From Bacteroidota bacterium (GTDB lineage: Bacteria > Bacteroidota > Bacteroidia > JACPRZ01): a DNA stretch of 59,222 nucleotides. The DNA is taken from contig JACPRZ010000033.1 in assembly GCA_016193485.1 (NCBI GenBank), positions 1-59,222 on the forward strand, given 5' to 3'. This document shows positions 46,446 through 54,238 of this stretch, in pieces (within the stretch, counting starts at the first letter, position 1; every line of letters starts with the position of its first letter). Made by a program: the position numbers and the translations under genes. The notes beneath the pieces were generated by a model. The model had not been told where the DNA came from. It made no database searches and saw nothing but the letters and a program-made list of their open reading frames with translations.

Positions 46446-49400
46446 TTATTGCACTAAACTGTCTGCCAGTAACTCCGCTTGTCTCAAAACTGTATCAATT
46501 GCTTTCTGTTGTTTGTCGGGTGGATAGCCAAATTTTGTAAGTGTCCGCTTAACCAATACCATCAGTTTTGCTCTCGCACTTTCTCTGATTGTCCAGTCAA
46601 TAGTTGCATTGGCTCTTACTTTGTCTGCAATTTCCCGTGCGATGTCTTTCAGCATCTCGTTACCCAAAATTGCTACGGCACTGTCGTTTATTTCAAGTGC
46701 GTTGTAAAAAGCAACTTCATCCTGTGTTAATCCTAACTTTTCTCCTTCCTTGTCCGCCTCTTTAATCTGCTTTGCAATGTTGATTAACTCCTGAATGATT
46801 TCTGCTGTTGTTAAAAGGTTGTTCTGATACTTTTTGATTGCCGTTTCCAGCATCTCTAAAAGTTTCTTGCTCTTTACAAGATTTGTTTTCGCTCTTGCCT
46901 TTAATTCATTGTTCAAAATCTTTTTCAATAATTCAATCGCAAGATTCTTGTGCTGCATCCCCTGAACTTCCAAAAGAAATTCATCTGATAAAATTGATAG
47001 CCCTGAAATTTCCGGCTTGTCAATTCCTGCTGCATCAAAAATGTCAATCACTTTATCGCTGCTCAATGCTTCGTCAACTATTTGTTTGATGGCTGTTTCT
47101 ATTTCCAAATCTGTTTTTCCACCGCCACCGCCTTCAAACTTTACCAACCGTGCTTTCACCGCTTGAAAAAAAGCAACTTCGGGTAAATGCGACTGCACTT
47201 CTTCTCTTGAAATGCAAATTGAAAGCGCCTGACTTAATAAACTTACTTCCCGAATAAACCTTTCTTTGCCGTCCTGTAATCCTAAAACATGCTCTTCCGC
47301 TTGCAGAATGATTGATAATTTTTCCTTCGCATCAACGGCAAAAAATCTTCTGAAATTAAATTTGTAACTGTTCTCATAATACGCTTCGGGTTCTTCCACC
47401 AAAATATCTTTTCTTGTATTGCTGTCCTCGTTAAACATCTGCTTCACCACTTCTAATTTTTCCATGAACACCTCAATCGCTTTTGCAATGTTCTCGGCAG
47501 GATTTCCTTTACCCCCTGCATCACTGTAAAATGAAAGTGCTTTTTTCAAATCGGTTGCTATGCCTAAATAATCAACCACCAAACCTCCGGGCTTGTCTTT
47601 GAAAACCCTGTTCACTCTCGCGATTGCCTGCATGAGATTATGTCCTCTCATCGGCTTGTCAATATACATAGTGGTAAGGCAAGGCGCATCAAAACCTGTG
47701 AGCCACATATCACGAACAATAACCAACTTCAACGGGTCGCTTACATCTTTCATTCTTTCGGCTAATGCTTTTCTCTGCTTCTTGGTAGTTTTAAATTTTG
47801 CGAGAACCGCTCCTTCATCACTGCTTGCAGTCATCACAACTTTGATAACTCCTTTACTCAAATCATCACTGTGCCACTCTGGGCGCAATTCAATTATTGC
47901 ATGATAAAGGTCTGCTGCAATTCTTCGGCTCATGGCTACAATCATTCCCTTGCCTTCAAAAACTGTTTGCCGTTTTTCAAAATGCGTTACAATATCTTTC
48001 GCTAAATTTTTTACCCTGTCTGTGTTGCCGACAATGGCTTCCAATTTTGTCCACTTCGCTTTTGCTTTTTGTTTCTCGGTGATTTCTTCATCCTGTTCCA
48101 AGTCCTTATCAAATTCTTCAATCAATCTTCTGCCTTCTTCATCAAGATTGACTTTTGCCAAACGGCTTTCATAATAAATTTTTACTGTTGAACGGTCTGC
48201 AACTGCTTGTGAAATATCATACACATCTACATACTGTCCGAATACCTGCGGAGTGTTTACATCCGTGCCTTCAATGGGTGTACCTGTGAAACCTATGTAA
48301 GTTGCATTGGGCAAAGCATCTCTCATATATTTCGCAAAACCAAAAGCAATCCGTTTTCCGATTATATTTTTGTCTTTATCTTTTTCATCAATGAGTTTTG
48401 CTTCAAAGCCGTATTGCGTCCTGTGCGCTTCGTCTGCAATCACTACAATATTTTTCCTGTCTGAAAGTTGGTCGTAAACAGATTTCTTTTCTTCGGGTAA
48501 GAATTTTTGAATGGTTGTGAAAACAATTCCACCGCTTGCAACTTTCAACAACTCTTTCAAATGTTCCCTGTTCTCCGCTTGCACCGGCTCTTGCCGCAAT
48601 AACTGAACGGATGCAGCGAATGTGTCAAATAACTGTTCATCCAAATCATTTCTATCGGTGATAACAACAATGGTCGGGTTTTTCATTTCGGGTGCTGTAA
48701 TGAGTTTGCCCGAATAAAACACCATGCTCAAACTTTTTCCGCTTCCCTGTGTGTGCCAAATTACGCCTGCCCTTCGGTTGCCGTAACCCTCACCCCGACC
48801 CTCTCCCAAAGGAGAGGGAGAAATAGCCGCATTTATTTTTTCAAACACACTTTCAGGTTTATTTAGTAATTCTTCATTCTTAAAACGGATTACTTTATTT
48901 CCAATTGAAGTTAAATATTTATCTCTGGTTGAATCATGTTTTTTTTGTTCCGGGTTGTTATGAACTTCTCCATCAAATTCAATAATTAACTTTTGCTCAT
49001 TGCAGAAAAAATCAACGATGTAAGAACCTATTTGATGTTGTCTTCTGAATTTTAAGTTTTGAAATTTTCTATTGCGAACTAATTCCCAAAACATTTCTTC
49101 TGCTTTGGTTTGTTTCTGTCTTAATTCTCTTGCTTCCTTAATCAAACCTGAAAAATCCAATCCGCCTCTGTAATGGCTCCCTTCTCCTTTTGGGAGAAGG
49201 GCTGGGGATGAGAGTTGAAATCCTGATGCAATCAGGGTGCTTTCAATAGCTTTGTTCACTGCATAGTATTGATGATACGCTGCTAATTTTTTCTCGGTGA
49301 ATATTTGTGTCAGCCCCGTTTTTGCATCTTCCTTTTTTGTTTTTTCAAACACAATAAAGTTGCGAACCAAATCAAGGAGGGTAGAAGGTTGCAACATTCC

Positions 49401-50111
49401 TTTCAGCAAAGTTTCTAATTGCGGTTTGAACCGTGATGCTTCTTTCAATCCGTCAGATGTCTTCCAAGTCATGTATCTGCTGAAATCTGCTGACAAACTT
49501 CCCGCTTTACATTCCAAGCCGTCTGAAATTATGCAGACAGAATTGTAAGTAAACAGAGATGGAATAATTGCTTTGTATGTCTGTATCTGTTCGTATGCCT
49601 TGCGTATGCTTGCGTTTTCATCGCTTGCATTTTTCAGTTCAATAACAACAAGCGGAAGCCCGTTGATAAATAAAATTACATCAGGTCGTTTGTTCTGATT
49701 GTTTTCAATGATGGTGTATTGATTGACGACAAGGAATTGATTGTTGCTTATATTTTCAAAGTCAATTAGTGCAACTTCATGACTTCTTTCGTAACCGTTT
49801 TGTTGATAAGGAATTTTTACTTTCTCAACCAAAAGTTTATGAAACTCCTCGTTGTTGTGCAACAAGTCAGGAGAGTAAATACGCAACACTTTTTGAACGG
49901 CTGCTTCCTGTGCATCGTGCGGAATATGAGGATTTATTTTTGCGATTGCATTTCGCAAACGGCTGGTTAAAATTATTTGCTGATAATTTTCCCGCTCACA
50001 AAACAAACCTTCGGGGGAAATTTCTTTTCCATTCGCATACTCCCATCCCTGCGACTGCAAAATTTCAATCGCTGATTCTTCAATTATATTTTCGGTGATG
50101 GGTTTACTCAC
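46446..50111 (-). CDS. hsdR: Type I restriction enzyme R subunit with in-frame DUF559 nuclease insertion
   Basis: GTG start at 50111, overlapping the rhuM stop as GTGA. 1221 aa, roughly 150 more than expected. N-terminal HsdR nuclease: PDVILFINGLPLVVIELKN with catalytic E158 and K160. Helicase motor: Walker A WHTQGSGKS (K459), DEAH box (D560), motif III GFTGTP, motif VI region MQAIARVNRVF. A DUF559/Vsr-like domain is spliced in between AVNKAIEST and GNRRAGVIWH (residues about 300-441): IGSYIVDFFCNEQKLIIEFD, candidate D367, E378 and D380, bounded by LLPKGEG and SPSPLGEGRGEG, the translations of two inverted palindromes. It cleaves DNA after translocation as the HsdR2MS complex. Whether the insertion is tolerated is unknown, but all motor motifs are intact. 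Confidence 0.93.
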   Translation of the reverse strand: MSKPITENIIEESAIEILQSQGWEYANGKEISPEGLFCERENYQQIILTSRLRNAIAKINPHIPHDAQEAAVQKVLRIYSPDLLHNNEEFHKLLVEKVKIPYQQNGYERSHEVALIDFENISNNQFLVVNQYTIIENNQNKRPDVILFINGLPLVVIELKNASDENASIRKAYEQIQTYKAIIPSLFTYNSVCIISDGLECKAGSLSADFSRYMTWKTSDGLKEASRFKPQLETLLKGMLQPSTLLDLVRNFIVFEKTKKEDAKTGLTQIFTEKKLAAYHQYYAVNKAIESTLIASGFQLSSPALLPKGEGSHYRGGLDFSGLIKEARELRQKQTKAEEMFWELVRNRKFQNLKFRRQHQIGSYIVDFFCNEQKLIIEFDGEVHNNPEQKKHDSTRDKYLTSIGNKVIRFKNEELLNKPESVFEKINAAISPSPLGEGRGEGYGNRRAGVIWHTQGSGKSLSMVFYSGKLITAPEMKNPTIVVITDRNDLDEQLFDTFAASVQLLRQEPVQAENREHLKELLKVASGGIVFTTIQKFLPEEKKSVYDQLSDRKNIVVIADEAHRTQYGFEAKLIDEKDKDKNIIGKRIAFGFAKYMRDALPNATYIGFTGTPIEGTDVNTPQVFGQYVDVYDISQAVADRSTVKIYYESRLAKVNLDEEGRRLIEEFDKDLEQDEEITEKQKAKAKWTKLEAIVGNTDRVKNLAKDIVTHFEKRQTVFEGKGMIVAMSRRIAADLYHAIIELRPEWHSDDLSKGVIKVVMTASSDEGAVLAKFKTTKKQRKALAERMKDVSDPLKLVIVRDMWLTGFDAPCLTTMYIDKPMRGHNLMQAIARVNRVFKDKPGGLVVDYLGIATDLKKALSFYSDAGGKGNPAENIAKAIEVFMEKLEVVKQMFNEDSNTRKDILVEEPEAYYENSYKFNFRRFFAVDAKEKLSIILQAEEHVLGLQDGKERFIREVSLLSQALSICISREEVQSHLPEVAFFQAVKARLVKFEGGGGGKTDLEIETAIKQIVDEALSSDKVIDIFDAAGIDKPEISGLSILSDEFLLEVQGMQHKNLAIELLKKILNNELKARAKTNLVKSKKLLEMLETAIKKYQNNLLTTAEIIQELINIAKQIKEADKEGEKLGLTQDEVAFYNALEINDSAVAILGNEMLKDIAREIADKVRANATIDWTIRESARAKLMVLVKRTLTKFGYPPDKQQKAIDTVLRQAELLADSLVQ
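48788..48820. repeat. Palindromic terminal repeat, hsdR copy 1
   Basis: Encodes SPSPLGEGRGEG on the minus strand. 8-bp arms, loop caaa. Confidence 0.8.
49177..49213. repeat. Palindromic terminal repeat, hsdR copy 2 (inverted)
   Basis: Encodes ALLPKGEGSH on the minus strand. 9-bp arms, loop ttttg. Inverted relative to 48788-48820. Confidence 0.8.
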
Positions 50112-51109
50112 TTCTTTTTCTTCTTGGGTGGATTTAATTTCTTAACGGCTTTGTCAAAATCACTTTCAATCTCATGGCTCATTTTCAGATGATACTTGTC
50201 GTATTCCTTTTCTGCTTTGTCTATTGCCAACTGATGTGAAATTTTTCCTGCATGGTTTAGAATATTTCTGTCGTTAAGTTTTAAAAAGCCGTGTAGTTTT
50301 TCAATCCAATCTTTCATATACATAGGTATCCTTCGCCTGGCTTGCCCTGTGGCAAAAATCAAATATTGTTCTACCAGATTATTGAGCGCTTCCAATTCGT
50401 TTTCCTTCAAATAATTTTTGGCAATGCCTACATCTTGCTTTCTTGGTTTTGTTCCTCTCCAATTAGTTAAGCCCATATTAGATTTACTGCTGTCTGCTCT
50501 TTGAGCAATTATTTCTGCTGCGGTTTTCCCGGTGATTGCCCAGTGCATTTTGTTCTGAACGGTTTGAAAAAATAAAATACTCTTTTCATCCGTTGGGTCG
50601 TAATCGGTGCTGGTAGCGTAGATGTCGGTTATTTTCTGATAGAAACGCCTTTCAGAAGTTCTGATGTCCTGAATGCGTTTAATCAGTTCTTCAAAATAGT
50701 CATAAGGTAAATCAGGATTTTTCAACCGTTCATCATCCATCACAAAACCTTTTACAATATATTCTTTGATATGCTGTGTAGCCCACTGACGAAAACGGGT
50801 TGCAACGGCAGATTTTATTCTGTAGCCAACTGAAATAATTGCATCTAAATTGTAGAACTTTTGATTGCGTTCTACCGTTCGTCCGCCTTCTTTTCCAACT
50901 TGTAAGAAATCCTTACAGGTTGCCGCTTCACTCAATTCACCCTCTTCAAAAATATTTTTAAGGTGAATGGTAATGTTTTGCGGTGTAGTTTGAAAAAGTT
51001 CCGCCATCAGTTTTTGGGTAAGCCAAACGGTTTCGTTTTCCAAACGAACCTCTAATTTGGTTTCACCTGTTTCGGTGGTGTAAATTATTATTTGAGAATT
51101 ATTGTCCAT
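50108..51109 (-). CDS. rhuM: RhuM-family (virulence RhuM) protein in type I R-M operon
   Basis: 333 aa. N-terminal DNA-binding-like part: ETVWLTQKLMAELFQTTPQN, HLKNIFEEGEL, YNLDAIISVGYRIKSAVATR, RQWATQHIKEYIVKGF. This is the pattern of the RhuM/ORF6N-like phage regulator families, with a C-terminal helical region (SERRFYQKITDIYATSTDYD, NKMHWAITGKTAAEI) of the virulence RhuM family. Such genes are often placed between hsdS and hsdR; a regulatory or anti-phage role is suspected, not proven. ATG at 51109, preceded by leader copy B of the hsdR start, whose small ORF overlaps this start by 11 nt. Its stop overlaps hsdR (GTGA), so translation is probably coupled. Poly-lysine C-terminus. Confidence 0.85.
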   Translation of the reverse strand: MDNNSQIIIYTTETGETKLEVRLENETVWLTQKLMAELFQTTPQNITIHLKNIFEEGELSEAATCKDFLQVGKEGGRTVERNQKFYNLDAIISVGYRIKSAVATRFRQWATQHIKEYIVKGFVMDDERLKNPDLPYDYFEELIKRIQDIRTSERRFYQKITDIYATSTDYDPTDEKSILFFQTVQNKMHWAITGKTAAEIIAQRADSSKSNMGLTNWRGTKPRKQDVGIAKNYLKENELEALNNLVEQYLIFATGQARRRIPMYMKDWIEKLHGFLKLNDRNILNHAGKISHQLAIDKAEKEYDKYHLKMSHEIESDFDKAVKKLNPPKKKKK

Positions 51110-51130
51110 TGCGTTTTTGGTTTTTGGAGG

Positions 51131-51157
51131 CAGTTGTAAAGAAATTCTTTACAACTG
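51131..51157. repeat. 13-bp perfect inverted repeat upstream of rhuM
   Basis: cagttgtaaagaa / ttctttacaactg around a single base, ending 22 nt before the rhuM ATG and within the leader ORF. No T-run follows in the minus direction, so a simple terminator is unlikely. An operator for a DNA-binding protein such as RhuM, or a translation-control hairpin, is possible. Confidence 0.75.
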
Positions 51158-51170
51158 AAATCTCTTTTCC

Positions 51171-51209
51171 CTGCCTGACATCGCTTGGGGCTATTGGCGG
51201 CAGGCAGGC
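51171..51209. repeat. 39-nt palindrome-ended element inserted in leader copy B
   Basis: Absent from hsdR at the same place (YAN|GKEIS), so it is a clean 39-nt, 13-codon insertion. Ends are ctgcctg and caggcag inverted repeats, with inner partial complementarity. Related to the palindrome at 16784-16803. Confidence 0.85.
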
Positions 51210-51295
51210 GTTTGCATATTCCCATCCCTGCGAAGCAAGAATTTCAATCGCTGATTCTTCGATAATGTTTTCGGTGATGGGTTTCATTTTTCCGA

Positions 51296-53356
51296 CTATA
51301 AAGGAAATTGCCAATATTTCAAACTGTTTTTTTTCCGTTCATGCAAAAGTCGATTATCCGGAATAGTTCCTTCATTAAGCAAATAGTGCAGGTCACTTAA
51401 TAATTCATATGTTTCAAAAATATAGCTATGTCCAAGCCAATTTGATTTCACATTAGAAGCATCAATGGTGTCCAATCCATTTTCAACGAAAAGAGTTTCG
51501 CCCGCTTCTCCCAATCGAGGAAGCCCTCTCCTGATATCTTCAGATAAATGAAGAGCTTTATCCTTATCGGAAGCATAAGAAGTTTTTCTCCTCCCGATTT
51601 TTTGCAAATCGGGAAAAATCTCTTTTTTGAATTCACCCTGATCAATATCGGCCGCTCCGAAAACAATCTGATTTATTACTTTCAGTTTTTGAGCAAGCAT
51701 CGTACTATTTGATAAATTTTTTAAAGTATATGATAAGAGTTTGCTACCCATGCTATGTGCAACCAAATGAAGTCTTTCAATGTTGGTATTTGCAATTATT
51801 TTTTCAATAAATTTTTGAAGGTCTGCGACACTTGAGGCGGATCTGGCACCATCTCTTGAATAATCAAATATCAACCCCCTTGATGGCCAACTAAAAAAAC
51901 CAGAAATTCCTTTAAAATGAATATCATGTGTAAGTTGACCAGCTTTTCTCGCTGCTTCAGCAAATGTTACTTTAAAACCATGAATAAATATTAAAGCGGC
52001 TTTTTCTCGGTGAACTTTTAAGCCATCCGAAATTTTTTCTAGGAACTTTTCTTCGCTTAATTCATTAATATCAGTAAGGGCAATATGTTTTTCTTGATTT
52101 TCTTTAAATTCGTAAACCCAAAAATCCCAAGGCCTTTCAAATTCTCCTTTCTTGTGACGCTTAGGAATACCAACCTCGCACAATCCGTAAGTTACATCTT
52201 TCAATTCATCTCCGAAACGCTCATTAATGTTCAGAGAATTTGTGTTATTTCTGTTAGTCCCGAAAAACAACACCACTTTTTTACCTCCATCCTCTCTGGA
52301 TAATTCCTTTTCGGATGAGGAGAGATTTAATTCAAAATTTAAAATTGTTTTGCTTTTTCTTTCGGCAATTTTTTTTTCTGACTCCTCAATATCAGTTTTC
52401 ATAGAAAATTTTAATGAAGTAAGCATTCTACTATTCACCTTGTGAATTTCCTTTTTCAGATCAAAAATATCTTCTGAAGCTGCCATCGGTTTAATTTCAT
52501 CCATCCAGTCAATGCCAATTTCAAATTTTTTATCGAAACCTTTCCTGAAATTAGAATCAACTACCTGACCCGCCTTTTGAATTAAGTTTTTCCCCGCTAT
52601 TCCTAAAATAATATCCCCACTCTTTAATTTTGAGAAATAATAAATCCCTGATGCAGTCTTTTGAATTTCACTATTTTTTAAATGCGGGCGTGTTTTCGCA
52701 AGTGCTATTGCAATATCAATTTGGGTGGGGAAATTAGAGATTTCAAGTTCTTTCAAATCTACCATCAAAGATGTATATTTTCCAATTTCTGACCACTTTC
52801 TAAATTCTGAATTATTCAAATCTATTGCCCAAATGTTTTCAGCTTCCAAGGTTCCAATAGAAGGAGTTATATCAATAATAAATTCAGTTAAGCCAAGAAC
52901 AGAAAAAAATTCCTCAGATTCAGAAATATTATAAACTGTGAGATGAGCTTTTAAAGAATTCTGAAAGGATTCGGAAAATTTGTTTCTGGGAACTTCAGCA
53001 ATCCATTTTGTTTTTTTTCTATGAGGAAAAGGACAGTTATCTTTTGAATCAGGCTCATAATAATATTCCCCTTCAACAATTCCGTAATGAAATGAACTTG
53101 GGTTGTTTGATTGGGTAATCACATAATCCCCCACATGAATATCAAAAAGGAAGCGATAAATTTGACCAACATTCTGACCGATAATTGAACTATTATCTTC
53201 TTCTTGGAATTCTTGATAGATGGGGTATAATTCATCCTTGCTTTTTATTCTGGACAAATCGATTTTTGTTAGCCATCCAATCCCAACATAACCACCATTA
53301 ATAAAGTGGGGTGAGTATTCACCATAATTAGACCGGACTACTAATAAATTTGCCAT
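51296..53356 (-). CDS. Two PUA/EVE-like domains fused to a DUF900 alpha/beta hydrolase
   Basis: 686 aa, no signal peptide. N-terminus (about 1-160) reads like the modified-DNA-binding PUA/EVE-like domain found ahead of restriction nucleases: GYVGIGWLTKIDLS, GDYVITQSNNPSSFHYGIVE, FPHRKKTKWIAEVPR. A second similar unit follows (about 165-305: IYYFSKLKSGDIILGIAGKN...EIGIDWMDE), then a charged linker and an alpha/beta hydrolase of DUF900 type (about 370-660): HG at H459-G460 (IFIHGF), nucleophile S535 (LVAHSMGSKL), acid D570 (FGAADID), H643 (WLGHSY), in the canonical order. A nuclease domain is absent. It lies between hsdS and hsdR, so I infer an anti-phage effector that senses DNA or nucleotides. 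The substrate is unknown. Preceded by hsdR leader copy C. Confidence 0.75.
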   Translation of the reverse strand: MANLLVVRSNYGEYSPHFINGGYVGIGWLTKIDLSRIKSKDELYPIYQEFQEEDNSSIIGQNVGQIYRFLFDIHVGDYVITQSNNPSSFHYGIVEGEYYYEPDSKDNCPFPHRKKTKWIAEVPRNKFSESFQNSLKAHLTVYNISESEEFFSVLGLTEFIIDITPSIGTLEAENIWAIDLNNSEFRKWSEIGKYTSLMVDLKELEISNFPTQIDIAIALAKTRPHLKNSEIQKTASGIYYFSKLKSGDIILGIAGKNLIQKAGQVVDSNFRKGFDKKFEIGIDWMDEIKPMAASEDIFDLKKEIHKVNSRMLTSLKFSMKTDIEESEKKIAERKSKTILNFELNLSSSEKELSREDGGKKVVLFFGTNRNNTNSLNINERFGDELKDVTYGLCEVGIPKRHKKGEFERPWDFWVYEFKENQEKHIALTDINELSEEKFLEKISDGLKVHREKAALIFIHGFKVTFAEAARKAGQLTHDIHFKGISGFFSWPSRGLIFDYSRDGARSASSVADLQKFIEKIIANTNIERLHLVAHSMGSKLLSYTLKNLSNSTMLAQKLKVINQIVFGAADIDQGEFKKEIFPDLQKIGRRKTSYASDKDKALHLSEDIRRGLPRLGEAGETLFVENGLDTIDASNVKSNWLGHSYIFETYELLSDLHYLLNEGTIPDNRLLHERKKNSLKYWQFPL

Positions 53357-53373
53357 GTTTGGTTTTTAATTTA

Positions 53374-53436
53374 AAACGCACAATTAAAAATTTCAATCGC
53401 TGATTCTTCAATAATATTTTCGGTGATGGGTTTCAA
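53374..53436 (-). pseudogene. Truncated hsdR-start copy C (leader ORF) before hydrolase gene
   Basis: TTG at 53436, 4 nt after the Abi_C-like stop, encodes KPITENIIEESAIEIFNCAF then TAA, about 15 nt before the hydrolase ATG. 46 of 47 bases (53387-53433) equal the hsdR start at 50059-50105. Too short to be a functional gene; it may act as a translation-initiation leader. Confidence 0.85.
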
Positions 53437-53440
53437 TTAC

Positions 53441-54220
53441 TTAAAATGGTAAATCATCATTAGTAATTTTTTCGGATTCTGGTTTTGGAAATTTATTTTT
53501 ATAAAATGAAATCAAAAACAGTCCTACTGTTGCAACACTATTTACAATGAAGTATGTATATAGAGAATCTTGGATAACATAATCATCCGAGGTTTTTCCA
53601 TGTACAGTAGTTTTTTCACTTCTCAACTTTTCAATGCTTTGAGAAACTGCCAACAATGAACTTCCGATAGTTTTAATTTCTTTTGGCATATCTGATTTTG
53701 GAAAAAGTTGAAACTCTTTTAATAAATCACTTGCCAAATCATAAAGAGTTTTTTTAGATTTAAATTCAGTTGTTATTCTTTCATCCTTAATAATTTCCTT
53801 TATGATACTTTCCAGAGCAGAATTTACTAATCCCACCGCAATATCAGGATGTGTTTCTATTTGCTTAAATGCTTTCTCCAATGTTGCACTTGCAGTTGAA
53901 TAATCAGATTTAATCTCATTTTTAAATATCGGTATAGAAGGAATAAAATCAGGAGTATTAACACCTAAATCTATTGCCATTTTAATTAAAATTTCTCCAT
54001 TCATATTGTGCAGTGTGCTCGATAAATCAATATCACCGTTTCCTTTTGATATTATTTGAAAGTTTTGCCAATACGCATTAATATTCCAATCCTGTCCCTC
54101 ATCATGCCACTTATCAATGTAAAATCTAACATCCTTGTAAGATTTATATTCATTCCAAATGGCTTCACCGACTTCCTTTATCAATTTCATTTGATATTTT
54201 GGCGAAATATTATCGTTCAT
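53441..54220 (-). CDS. Abi_C-like (abortive infection C-terminal) protein
   Basis: 259 aa. The C-terminal half fits the Abi_C pattern: AVGLVNSALESIIKEIIKDE, KKTLYDLASDLLKEFQLFPK, LLAVSQSIEKLRSEKTTVHG. The RSEKTTVHGK position corresponds to the conserved LRN..G.aHG motif of abortive-infection/HEPN-like domains. The N-terminal half is unassigned. A hydrophobic stretch near residues 225-245 (FIVNSVATVGLFLISFY) could be membrane-associated. The gene lies 18 bp after hsdS, no leader copy precedes it, and it is likely part of the hsd operon as an accessory defence gene. Confidence 0.7.
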   Translation of the reverse strand: MNDNISPKYQMKLIKEVGEAIWNEYKSYKDVRFYIDKWHDEGQDWNINAYWQNFQIISKGNGDIDLSSTLHNMNGEILIKMAIDLGVNTPDFIPSIPIFKNEIKSDYSTASATLEKAFKQIETHPDIAVGLVNSALESIIKEIIKDERITTEFKSKKTLYDLASDLLKEFQLFPKSDMPKEIKTIGSSLLAVSQSIEKLRSEKTTVHGKTSDDYVIQDSLYTYFIVNSVATVGLFLISFYKNKFPKPESEKITNDDLPF

Positions 54221-54238
54221 AATTAATAGTAGTATATT

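Larger units (their letters stand above)
48788..49213 (-). mobile_element. Putative DUF559 nuclease cassette bounded by inverted palindromes, inside hsdR
   Basis: Right end (in plus coordinates) 49177-49213 and left end 48788-48820 are versions of one sequence in opposite orientation: nCCCC-n-CCCTyyCCCAAAGG-type hairpins. Arms: ccctctcc/ggagaggg at 48799-48806 and 48811-48818; cccttctcc/ggagaaggg at 49179-49187 and 49193-49201. The interior encodes a full DUF559 domain. The frame is preserved and no stop codon is created. No direct target duplication could be seen by eye. Confidence 0.65.
51099..51287 (-). pseudogene. Truncated hsdR-start copy B (62-codon leader ORF) before rhuM
   Basis: ATG at 51287, 8 nt after the hydrolase stop. 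Encodes MKPITENIIEESAIEILASQ then GWEYAN, matching hsdR residues 3-25; a 13-codon insertion (51171-51209) follows, then GKEIS, again as in hsdR. It then diverges into a segment with a 13-bp inverted repeat (51131-51157) and stops 11 nt inside rhuM. 43 of the first 47 bases after the start match hsdR. Confidence 0.88.

Noticed and set aside
46438..46450. Transcription terminator of the hsd operon at the T/A run
   Set aside because: The homopolymer lies at the hsdR stop, but no stable hairpin precedes it on the minus strand.
48788..49213. Intein within HsdR
   Set aside because: No Hint-type splicing motifs: no Cys/Ser at an N-terminal junction with block A, no HN-Cys/Ser/Thr at the C-terminal junction. 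The borders are palindrome translations instead.
51131..51157. Rho-independent terminator
   Set aside because: Perfect hairpin but no T-run after it on the transcribed strand, and it lies inside a coding leader.
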